In this document: in pieces, positions 9,574 through 16,875 of the stretch
Numbering within the stretch: position 1 is the first letter of the stretch
Layout of the letters: each line of letters starts with the position of its first letter
From: Paludibacteraceae bacterium
Lineage (GTDB): Bacteria > Bacteroidota > Bacteroidia > Bacteroidales > Paludibacteraceae
NCBI GenBank assembly: GCA_017391905.1
Contig: JAFOWX010000076.1
Location: 1-38,586, forward strand
Direction: 5' to 3'
DNA: 38,586 nt
Made by a program: the position numbers and the translations under genes
Notes under the pieces: model-generated
What the model saw: the letters and a program-made list of their open reading frames with translations, nothing else
Told to the model about the DNA's origin: nothing
Databases searched by the model: none

Positions 9574-9604
9574 AAAAACGCTCAACCAACAGTTGAGCGT
9601 TTTT
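9574..9604. terminator. Bidirectional terminator between convergent genes
   Basis: A perfect 13-bp stem (9574-9586 with 9592-9604) and a 5-nt loop have an A-run on one side and a T-run on the other. It lies between the stops of the yciO-like gene (9555, plus) and the phosphatase-like gene (9609, minus) and can serve both. Confidence 0.9.
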
Positions 9605-9608
9605 ATTT

Positions 9609-11162
9609 TTAAGGCAACGTTATGGGAAGCATCCCCCCTTGCGAGGCATTAGGACTGCTTATGCGCATCCACTTGGCCATGGACGGAGCAAACAGCAACG
9701 CAGACACAGGTTCTTCTATGTGCTGTGCCGGCATACGCCATCCCCACAAATACAAGGTAGTTGCTGTATGGTATTGACTCGCAAAACCGGTAGGTTTTTC
9801 GTTTTTATCCACTTCGTACCAACCAGGCAATAGGCTAAAGAGCAAATCGCCCGAGGTATTGGCATGGTAAGCATAGCGCAACTGCTGGGCACCCACAAAG
9901 GCGGCATTTAGCTGAAACGAGGTACTGACATTCATTACCCCGGGAATGGTGGCAAAAAAGTTAAGCGCCGTTTGTTGCACCTGTGCCAAATCTTTGTTTT
10001 GTTCTTCTATGAGTTTTCTGTTTAAGTAGATGTGTCCGCCTTGCGAACCTTGTACCCACGTATGATTACCGTAATGCGCCATTAAATAGGCATTTAGCAA
10101 AGCCATGTAACGATAAGTACAAAATGACTGCGACGGCGTTTTAGAATAAGCAGGCGCTCGGCGGGCAGCGTTTCGGGTATCGGTTACATACACCAACACC
10201 TGCTCTTTGCCCAAGTGCTTGTCTAAAAAGTCCAAGAATTCAGACAATTGTTTGTCCAAACGCAAGTAAGCATCTTCCAATTCTATGGTTAAGCCTTTGT
10301 CTGTTTGCGTATACAAAGGTTGCAACGAAAATTGCATCAACAGCATGTCGGTTTGCAAGTCGTTGCCCATGCCATAATGCTGAAAAGCCTGCATGGCCGC
10401 ATCCATCACCATGGTATTGGCGTATGGCGTGGTGGCAAACTGTGTATATTGCTGTTTGCCGTAGCAAAAATTATCTAATTGGTACGAAAAGTTTTTTACT
10501 TTAGAGCCTGGGGCAGCGTAGTAAAGCGCAGCCAAATGCAACGGTTCCCACCGTTTACTCATGTAGTCGGCAGCACTCTTGGTAGTCCACGAGGGCAATG
10601 CCGTTTGGTAATACGAAGAGGTGGTCCACCTACCCGTTTGTTCGTCCATCCACACAGCCAAACCGCTGTGTCCAACCTGCATCACAGCTGCTGTTGGGTT
10701 TATGGCAATGGAAACCACATGCGCCCTACCCTGACTATCTTCTGTTAATTGATCGGCTATGGTAGATGCCTGCAATCTGTGGGCCGAATAAGCCTTGCCC
10801 ACACCAAAAGAATGTACCGTGGCATCTTCGGTAATGGCAATGGTTTGAGCCACTTTTCGGTTAAACCATGTATCACCGGCTACGCCGTGCAAATAAGGGA
10901 TAGCACCTGTTTGCAAGGTGGCTAAATCGGGCGCCACTCCGGCACCTTGGTAATTGTACACAAAAGAGTGAAAGGTAGTACCTTGTGCCATTAAACGCTT
11001 AAAACCTCCTGCCGAAAGTTCGTTCCAAAACAACGACAAGTAATCGTTATTAAGCCCATCTATGCTAATACCCACCACCACTTTAGGCGGAGTATTGCCC
11101 TTCGCCATCATCGAAAACAGCGAGCAACAAAACGCCATCAAAAAAAGGCTGATTTTTTTCAT
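9609..11162 (-). CDS. PafA-like alkaline-phosphatase-fold protein, probable pseudoenzyme
   Basis: This 517-residue protein has a signal peptide (about 1-20). Its sequence follows the Bacteroidota PafA-like branch of the alkaline phosphatase superfamily: VVVGISIDGL (D35), GGFKRLMAQG, TGAIPYLHGVAG (85-96), TSSYY (181-185), an ED.YLRLDK..SEFLDFLD stretch (296-314), and a late LWGW block. The catalytic residues are not kept. In my manual alignment to the family, the nucleophile Thr is V76, the Lys/Arg substrate pair is N155/T157, and the metal ligands DxxxH, DH and the late His are P282/Q286, T329/R330 and A467. Only D35 remains. It is the last gene of the tsaC to pnuC run, starting 8 bases after the pnuC stop. 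A binding or structural periplasmic role is an inference; hydrolysis is unlikely. Confidence 0.8.
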   Translation of the reverse strand: MKKISLFLMAFCCSLFSMMAKGNTPPKVVVGISIDGLNNDYLSLFWNELSAGGFKRLMAQGTTFHSFVYNYQGAGVAPDLATLQTGAIPYLHGVAGDTWFNRKVAQTIAITEDATVHSFGVGKAYSAHRLQASTIADQLTEDSQGRAHVVSIAINPTAAVMQVGHSGLAVWMDEQTGRWTTSSYYQTALPSWTTKSAADYMSKRWEPLHLAALYYAAPGSKVKNFSYQLDNFCYGKQQYTQFATTPYANTMVMDAAMQAFQHYGMGNDLQTDMLLMQFSLQPLYTQTDKGLTIELEDAYLRLDKQLSEFLDFLDKHLGKEQVLVYVTDTRNAARRAPAYSKTPSQSFCTYRYMALLNAYLMAHYGNHTWVQGSQGGHIYLNRKLIEEQNKDLAQVQQTALNFFATIPGVMNVSTSFQLNAAFVGAQQLRYAYHANTSGDLLFSLLPGWYEVDKNEKPTGFASQYHTATTLYLWGWRMPAQHIEEPVSALLFAPSMAKWMRISSPNASQGGMLPITLP

Positions 11163-11170
11163 ACGTTACA

Positions 11171-11755
11171 CTAAATTGAAGCAGAAGCAGACACACGCGC
11201 CAGGCGGTTCCACCTCCAATATCCCACTATAGCCAATGCACTGTAAACGGCATACAAACACGCCGTAATGGGGATTTCTTTGTAAAAATACAGGAATACG
11301 GTTATCACATCCACCACCAACCATACCAACCACTGCTCCACGTACTTACGCGAAAGCATCCACATGGCTATCATGCTTAATGCTGTAGTCATGCTATCAA
11401 AAAAAGGTACAGTGCTATCGGTACAAAAATACAAGAAGCAAAACAGAGCAGCGTGAAGCAAAGCGTATATGCCCACTAAGGGCAAGGTTATCTTTGCAGG
11501 GGTATGGCTAATAGCCATGGTTGTACCTTGCGGTTGTTTCTGTCTCCAAACTATCCAGCCATATAAACCGGCAAAAACATAATACACTTCCATCATACCA
11601 TCTGCATACAATCCTTTTGAAAAGTACAGTATGCTATGCACTACAGGCATAATCAGCCCTACAAACCACAACCAGATATTTGCTTTAAACTCTAAATACA
11701 GGTATAATAATCCCAATACTACACCTATTATTTGTAACAAAAGTAACCAATCCAT
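11171..11755 (-). CDS. pnuC: PnuC-type nicotinamide riboside transporter
   Basis: This 194-residue integral membrane protein of the PnuC family has about seven hydrophobic segments, starting with MDWLLLLQIIGVVLGLLYLYLE. Family-like blocks are YADGMMEVYYVFAGLYGWIVW and the C-terminal W..W..VDVITVFLYFYK. PnuC proteins move nicotinamide riboside by facilitated diffusion, and relatives carry other vitamins such as thiamine. The start at 11755 lies two bases after the ClC stop; a longer frame reaching 11863 would run inside the ClC gene and adds non-family sequence. With a 2-nt gap there is no room for a riboswitch. Which vitamin is carried cannot be settled from sequence alone. Confidence 0.88.
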   Translation of the reverse strand: MDWLLLLQIIGVVLGLLYLYLEFKANIWLWFVGLIMPVVHSILYFSKGLYADGMMEVYYVFAGLYGWIVWRQKQPQGTTMAISHTPAKITLPLVGIYALLHAALFCFLYFCTDSTVPFFDSMTTALSMIAMWMLSRKYVEQWLVWLVVDVITVFLYFYKEIPITACLYAVYSALAIVGYWRWNRLARVSASASI

Positions 11756-11757
11756 TT

Positions 11758-13527
11758 TTATTCGTCCGAAAATTCTACCAACACGCTGCGGTAGGCACTG
11801 AAGATTTTTGATTTGGAAACATAGCCCACGTATTTGGTACCGTCCAATACAGGCAAGTTCCAAGCATTGCTACGTTCAAACTTATTCATCACGGTTTCCA
11901 TGGAGTCGTTTACATCTACTCTATCGGGCGGTGTTACCATGAGTTTGCCAATGGAGAAACGTTGGTACAATTCGGGGCGGAACATGATGTTTCTAATCTC
12001 TTCAACCCTTATTTCGCCCACGTAGTTGCCTTGTTCATCCACCACAGGGTACACGTTTCGGTTGCAAGTGGACATGATTTTTACCAAATCGCCCAACATG
12101 GATTGTGGAGCAATGGGACGCATATCCGTTTCTATTACGTTAGCTGTTTTAAGCAAGCTAAGTACAGCTTTATCTTTGTGGTGGGTAACCAACTCGCCCT
12201 TTTGCGCCAAACGCATGGCATACAAACTGTGAGGTTCAAAAACATATATGGTAATAAACGAGAAGACAGATACTATCATCAGTGGCATAAAGAGACTATA
12301 ACCACCAGATAGTTCGGCCGTTAAAAAGATACCTGTTAAGGGAGCGTGCATAATGCCCGACATCAGCCCTGCCATGCCTGCCAAGGCAAAATTTTGAGCC
12401 GGAAGCTGAATACCTATCACCTGAAAGATAAGTACCAATACGTAACCGGTTATGGCACCCACAAACAAGGATGGTGCAAACAAACCACCCGTACCACCGG
12501 CTCCATTGGTAGCCGCAGAAGCAAATATTTTAAGCAATACAATAAGCGATAGGTACGCTATCACAAAATACGTGTTAAACCTAAATTCGTAAAACAAACT
12601 ATTTTCCAACAGTTGCGAAGGGTTTAGATTTAGCAGGCTGTTAATGGAATCGTAGCCCTCACCATACAATGGTGGCAGTAAGAAAATAAGCAAACTAAGC
12701 ATTATGCCACCCAACAATAATTTTTTCCAAGGCTTTTCCAATTTTCTAAAAATACCCTCCATCCAATTCATGCCTCGGGTAAAATAAAGCGATACAAAAC
12801 CGCACAAAACGCCCAATAGCACGTAGTATGGAATACGGTCTATGGCAAACACCTCGTGTTGCAAGGGGAACATTAACGCATCGCCCATTAGCAGGTAAGA
12901 AATGGCAGTAGCTGTTACGGAAGAGATAAGCAAGGGCACCACCGAATAAAAGGTCATGTCCAACATCAACACTTCCAACGTAAAGGCAACCCCGGTTATC
13001 GGTGCTTTAAAAATGCCACTCACGGCACCTGCAGCCCCACAACCAACCATAAGCATCAAGGTTTTTTGATCCATTTTAAAGGCCCTGCCTAAATTAGAAC
13101 CTATGGCTGCCCCGGTTAGCACCACGGGCGATTCGGCCCCTACAGAACCACCAAAACCAATGGTAATGGAACTTGCCACCACAGAACTCCACATGTTGTG
13201 TAGCTTAATAATGCTCTTGCGTTGCGATATGGCATATAAAATCTTGGTTACCCCATGGCTTATATCGTCTTTTACCACGTAACGCACAAACAAGCTGGCC
13301 AACAAAATACCTACAATGGGATAGAGCAAGTACAAGTAGTTTTCCGAATAAAAGATAAAATTGGTGGTAAGCAAGTGTTGAATGCCGTGTATAGCCCATT
13401 TTAGCAGGCAGGCTGCCAACGCGGTTAATACACCCACCATCAAACTAAGCACAATAACAAATCGCTGTACCGGCACGTTTTTTTCGCGCCACAACAGCAT
13501 TTTTTGATAGATAGTTGCCGTTATCAT
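11758..13527 (-). CDS. ClC-family chloride transporter or channel with CBS pair
   Basis: This 589-residue inner-membrane protein has a ClC core at about 20-430 and two CBS domains at about 463-585. The gating-glutamate motif is GAESP (E132) and the GxFxP motif is GGLFAP (347-352). The usual GSGIP motif reads ISHGV (89-93). The internal proton glutamate of E. coli ClC aligns with V186 (FTLEV), as in ClC channels. E185 next to it is kept. The CBS pair may sense adenine nucleotides, a general property of this domain. The start at 13527 overlaps the upstream TAA by one base (TAATG), which argues against the in-frame TTG 42 bases further up. Confidence 0.92.
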   Translation of the reverse strand: MITATIYQKMLLWREKNVPVQRFVIVLSLMVGVLTALAACLLKWAIHGIQHLLTTNFIFYSENYLYLLYPIVGILLASLFVRYVVKDDISHGVTKILYAISQRKSIIKLHNMWSSVVASSITIGFGGSVGAESPVVLTGAAIGSNLGRAFKMDQKTLMLMVGCGAAGAVSGIFKAPITGVAFTLEVLMLDMTFYSVVPLLISSVTATAISYLLMGDALMFPLQHEVFAIDRIPYYVLLGVLCGFVSLYFTRGMNWMEGIFRKLEKPWKKLLLGGIMLSLLIFLLPPLYGEGYDSINSLLNLNPSQLLENSLFYEFRFNTYFVIAYLSLIVLLKIFASAATNGAGGTGGLFAPSLFVGAITGYVLVLIFQVIGIQLPAQNFALAGMAGLMSGIMHAPLTGIFLTAELSGGYSLFMPLMIVSVFSFITIYVFEPHSLYAMRLAQKGELVTHHKDKAVLSLLKTANVIETDMRPIAPQSMLGDLVKIMSTCNRNVYPVVDEQGNYVGEIRVEEIRNIMFRPELYQRFSIGKLMVTPPDRVDVNDSMETVMNKFERSNAWNLPVLDGTKYVGYVSKSKIFSAYRSVLVEFSDE

Positions 13528-14489
13528 TACACGCCTCTTCCTTGTAAAATAGTTGTCACGGTTGCACACAATATCTTTAATTCTGTACGCAACGTCATGT
13601 GTTGATAGTAGTATTGTTCGTAGTTCATCCTATCCAACATCATTTCCACATTGCTGGCATAGCCGTATTTTACCATGCCTAATGAAGTAATGCCGGGACG
13701 AATGGTAAGCAGTAAAAAAAACGCAGGATTTATTTGCGCCAATTGTTTGATGTAAAACCAGCGTTCGGGTCTGGGGCCTATGAGCGACATATCCCCTTTT
13801 AATACATTAAATAGTTGTGGAAATTCGTCAATGCGGTATTTACGTAACACACGCCCTATAACGGTAATACGCTCGTCGTTTTGCGAAGACAATTGTGGAC
13901 CCTTCTTCTCGGCATCCAAACACATGGTACGCAATTTGTATATCTTAAAGCGTTTTCCCCTGCGTCCCACGCGCTCTTGTGTGTAAATAGGCGATTTGCC
14001 AATCAACGAGCACAACACGCACAACAAGGGCAAGATGCACAACAAGGCAGACAACGAAAACAAAATATCAAACGCCCGTTTCACAATACGTTGCCACAGT
14101 GGCATGGGGTGTTCACTCAAGCACACATAAGACAGGCCACAGCACTCGTGCACAGGCAACCCGGCTATGGGTTGTAGCTCCGTATCCACCAAGCCAAGTA
14201 TGGATAAATGTTTGTATTGGGCTTTGCTAAGCAGGCTGAGTATTTCGGGTAGTTGAACGGAATTGTCCACAAAAAACAAGGTATCCACAGCCAAGCACTC
14301 CACCATTTGCTCCAAATCGGCATACATGCCCATGCACAAATCGGCATCCACAGCCATTGGCTCGTTTTCGGACACACGCAAACATCCCTGCAATTCACAA
14401 TGGGCGCAACCCGTTAAGAGCAGGTCTGCCACCTGTTTTGCCTTTGCGTTGGTTCCTATTAGCAATATACGCTTACCTGCCAAACTCAT
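13527..14489 (-). CDS. Polyprenyl-phosphate sugar-phosphate transferase (bacterial sugar transferase family)
   Basis: This is a 320-residue monotopic phosphoglycosyl transferase. The catalytic domain starts near residue 135 (KRAFDILFS) with a membrane hairpin at about 140-162, then QERVGRRGKRFKIYKLRTM, and the catalytic Asp-Glu pair D221-E222 in YRIDEFPQLFNVLKGDMSLIGPRPE. The family moves a sugar phosphate from a nucleotide sugar to undecaprenyl phosphate, the first step of a surface glycan. Residues 1-120 look like a Rossmann-type domain (RILLIGTN) without the four membrane helices found in WbaP-type enzymes. No glycosyltransferase cluster is nearby; it sits between tsaC (3-nt gap) and the ClC gene. 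The sugar is unknown. Confidence 0.92.
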   Translation of the reverse strand: MSLAGKRILLIGTNAKAKQVADLLLTGCAHCELQGCLRVSENEPMAVDADLCMGMYADLEQMVECLAVDTLFFVDNSVQLPEILSLLSKAQYKHLSILGLVDTELQPIAGLPVHECCGLSYVCLSEHPMPLWQRIVKRAFDILFSLSALLCILPLLCVLCSLIGKSPIYTQERVGRRGKRFKIYKLRTMCLDAEKKGPQLSSQNDERITVIGRVLRKYRIDEFPQLFNVLKGDMSLIGPRPERWFYIKQLAQINPAFFLLLTIRPGITSLGMVKYGYASNVEMMLDRMNYEQYYYQHMTLRTELKILCATVTTILQGRGV

Positions 14490-14492
14490 GGT

Positions 14493-15053
14493 TTATCTTC
14501 TAATGAGTACAAATGTACCATTTTTTTCAAACTTGATAATAGAAGACGGCTGTTTTTTTTCAGTTTCGTTTTGTTTGGCTTGCACTACATAATCCACTCC
14601 GTTTTTTATTTTGTCCGAAATTTCGGCAAAAAACGCAGGAGTAGGCTCGCCGCTTATGTTGGCAGAAGTAGATACGATGGGTTTTTTAAAGCGTTCGCAC
14701 AAACGCTTTGAAAAAGGCTCGTTTGTAATGCGAATACCAATGCTACCATCTTGAGCCAATAAATTGGTCGCAATGTTTTTGCCTTGAGGATAAATGATAG
14801 TAAGCGGTTTGTCGGCACAATCTACCAAGTCCCAGGCCACATCCGGAATCTCTTGCACATACGCCTGCACTTTGGCCATGCTATCGGTAAGCAACAGCAT
14901 CGATTTGCTGTCTTCTCTGTTCTTTAATGCGTATATTTTTTGAACAGCCTCTGCATTGGTTGCATCACAACCTATGCCCCACACGGTATCAGTGGGATAC
15001 AAAATAATGCCTCCAGCCTCTAAAACCTCTACTATTTTTTTTATTTCTTCCAT
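14493..15053 (-). CDS. tsaC: Threonylcarbamoyl-AMP synthase
   Basis: This 186-residue YrdC-domain protein makes threonylcarbamoyl-AMP from threonine, bicarbonate and ATP, the first step of the t6A37 modification of ANN-decoding tRNAs. Unlike the paralogue at 8947-9555, it keeps the key motifs: YPTDTVWGIGCD (19-30), KNR (K44, R46), SIGIRI (104-109) and STSANISG (128-135). It has no Sua5 C-terminal domain, so it is the short TsaC form. It is the first gene of the minus-strand run and has its own consensus promoter, so its promoter may drive all five genes. Confidence 0.94.
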   Translation of the reverse strand: MEEIKKIVEVLEAGGIILYPTDTVWGIGCDATNAEAVQKIYALKNREDSKSMLLLTDSMAKVQAYVQEIPDVAWDLVDCADKPLTIIYPQGKNIATNLLAQDGSIGIRITNEPFSKRLCERFKKPIVSTSANISGEPTPAFFAEISDKIKNGVDYVVQAKQNETEKKQPSSIIKFEKNGTFVLIRR

Positions 15054-15085
15054 ATATCAAAAAAAATACTTAATTTTACGGAATG

Positions 15086-15093
15086 TATTTTTG
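15086..15093 (+). promoter_or_regulatory. Candidate -7 box of recJ
   Basis: TATTTTTG matches TAnnTTTG, 49 bases before the recJ ATG, but without a good -33 element. It lies 8 bases from the oppositely directed tsaC -7 box, so the two promoters overlap. Confidence 0.5.
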
Positions 15094-15100
15094 CATGGGG

Positions 15101-15131
15101 CAAAATTACATATTCTCTCGCTATAAACAAA
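15101..15131 (-). promoter_or_regulatory. Consensus promoter of the tsaC operon
   Basis: On the minus strand this reads TTTG (15131-15128), 19 nt, TAATTTTG (15108-15101), a full match to the Bacteroidota -33/-7 promoter. The predicted transcript start is near 15095, about 40 bases before the tsaC ATG. Confidence 0.7.
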
Positions 15132-15141
15132 TAAAAATAAT

Positions 15142-16872
15142 ATGCTTCGAAATTGGATTATTAACAAATTAACAGACCAAGAAGAAACATGTAGAAAAAC
15201 ACTTGCACAACAACTAAACATTTCGGGCACATTGGCCAAACTGCTGATACAAAGGGGCATTACCACCTTTGATCAGGCCAAGGCATTTTTTCGTCCCGAG
15301 GTAGAATTGCTACATAATCCATTCTTGCTCAACGACATGGACAAAGCCGTAGATAGGCTTACCGTGGCCCTGCACCAAAACCAGAAAATAATGGTGTACG
15401 GCGATTACGACGTGGACGGAACCACCGCCGTGGCTTTGGTTTATAAATTCTTAAAAAACTATTCGTCCAACATCGACTTTTACATCCCCGACCGCAACGA
15501 CGAAGGATATGGTGTCTCTTACAAAGGCATTGATTTTGCCGCCGAAAACAATTTTAAGCTCATCATTGTATTGGACTGTGGCATCAAAGCCATTGAAAAA
15601 GTAGCGTACGCCAAAGAAAAAGGCGTGGATATTATCATCTGCGACCACCACACCCCCGACAACGAGCTACCCAAAGCAGTTGCGGTATTGGACCCCAAAC
15701 GAGCCGATTCCACCTACCCATACGGGCACCTATCGGGTTGCGGTGTAGGTTTTAAACTTATCCAAGCCTTTGCCATACAAAACGGCATCACATGGGATAA
15801 GTTGCAACCCTTATTGGATTTATTGGCCGTTAGCATTGCCTCCGATATTGTACCCATTACAGGCGAAAACAGAACCTTGATGCACTTAGGGCTCAAACAG
15901 TTAAACAGCGCCCCCAGCATGGGGCTAAAAGCCATCATGGAGCTGTGCGATTTAACCAACACACATGTAAGCACCAGCGACATTGTGTTTAAAATAGGAC
16001 CACGCATCAACGCTTCGGGACGCATGAGTTCGGGACGCGAAGCCGTAGAACTGCTTATAGCCGGAAACATTGAGCTTGCGCGCGAAAAAGGCAAAAACAT
16101 AGACGAATACAACCAATTACGCAAAGATTTAGACAAACAAGCCACCGAAGAAGCACGCAAATACATCGATGCCACCCCAAAAGACGAAAGAACATCGTCT
16201 ATTGTGGTGTACAACCAAGATTGGAACAAAGGAGTTATTGGTATTGTAGCCTCTCGTTTAAGCGAGCACTACTACAAACCAGCCGTTGTGCTTACCCTAT
16301 CCAATGGTTTTGCCACCGGATCGGCTCGCTCCATTTTAGGCTTTGACCTATACAAAGCCATTGACTCGTGCCGCGATTTGCTCGAAAACTTTGGCGGACA
16401 CACCTACGCAGCCGGCCTCACCCTTCGACTTGAAAACATAGCCGAATTTAAAGAACGTTTCCAACAATACGTTGAACAAAACCTGCATGCCGAACAGCAA
16501 GTACCGCAAATTGACATTGACACCGAATTGCATTTTGCCGAAATAACCCACAATTTTTTCAGCACCTTGCAACAATTTGCACCCTTTGGCCCAGACAACA
16601 ACAAGCCGGTATTTGTTACCTACAACGTGGTTGACCACCAAAAACGTTGCCGCTTGGTAGGCCAAGGCAACAAACACATTAAATTAGACGTACGCGACCT
16701 TACCGGTGGCCCTGCCATGAGTGGTATTGCCTTTAATGCCAACGACGCCGAGCATACCATTAAATACATTAACAGCGGAATGCCTTTCCACATTTGTTAC
16801 ACATTGGAAGAAAACAACTTTAATGGCAAAAAGAGCATTCAGCTCATGATTAAAGACATCAAAATTCCGTAA
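15142..16872 (+). CDS. recJ: Single-strand-specific 5'-3' exonuclease RecJ
   Basis: This 576-residue DHH-family nuclease has the phosphoesterase motifs GDYDVDG (87-93), DCG (145-147) and DHH (168-170), then GCGVGFKL and the DHHA1 domain with the GGH segment (ENFGGHTYAAG, about residues 417-427), and an OB-fold C-terminal domain. Metal ligands appear intact. RecJ degrades single-stranded DNA 5' to 3' in RecF-pathway recombination and mismatch repair. recQ follows after 3 bases, and RecJ and RecQ act together on gaps and ends, so this adjacency is functional as well as positional. Confidence 0.96.
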   Translation: MLRNWIINKLTDQEETCRKTLAQQLNISGTLAKLLIQRGITTFDQAKAFFRPEVELLHNPFLLNDMDKAVDRLTVALHQNQKIMVYGDYDVDGTTAVALVYKFLKNYSSNIDFYIPDRNDEGYGVSYKGIDFAAENNFKLIIVLDCGIKAIEKVAYAKEKGVDIIICDHHTPDNELPKAVAVLDPKRADSTYPYGHLSGCGVGFKLIQAFAIQNGITWDKLQPLLDLLAVSIASDIVPITGENRTLMHLGLKQLNSAPSMGLKAIMELCDLTNTHVSTSDIVFKIGPRINASGRMSSGREAVELLIAGNIELAREKGKNIDEYNQLRKDLDKQATEEARKYIDATPKDERTSSIVVYNQDWNKGVIGIVASRLSEHYYKPAVVLTLSNGFATGSARSILGFDLYKAIDSCRDLLENFGGHTYAAGLTLRLENIAEFKERFQQYVEQNLHAEQQVPQIDIDTELHFAEITHNFFSTLQQFAPFGPDNNKPVFVTYNVVDHQKRCRLVGQGNKHIKLDVRDLTGGPAMSGIAFNANDAEHTIKYINSGMPFHICYTLEENNFNGKKSIQLMIKDIKIP

Positions 16873-16875
16873 CCG

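Noticed and set aside
11755-11760. A thiamine or NAD riboswitch in front of pnuC
   Set aside because: Only two bases separate pnuC from the ClC stop, so there is no room for an aptamer.
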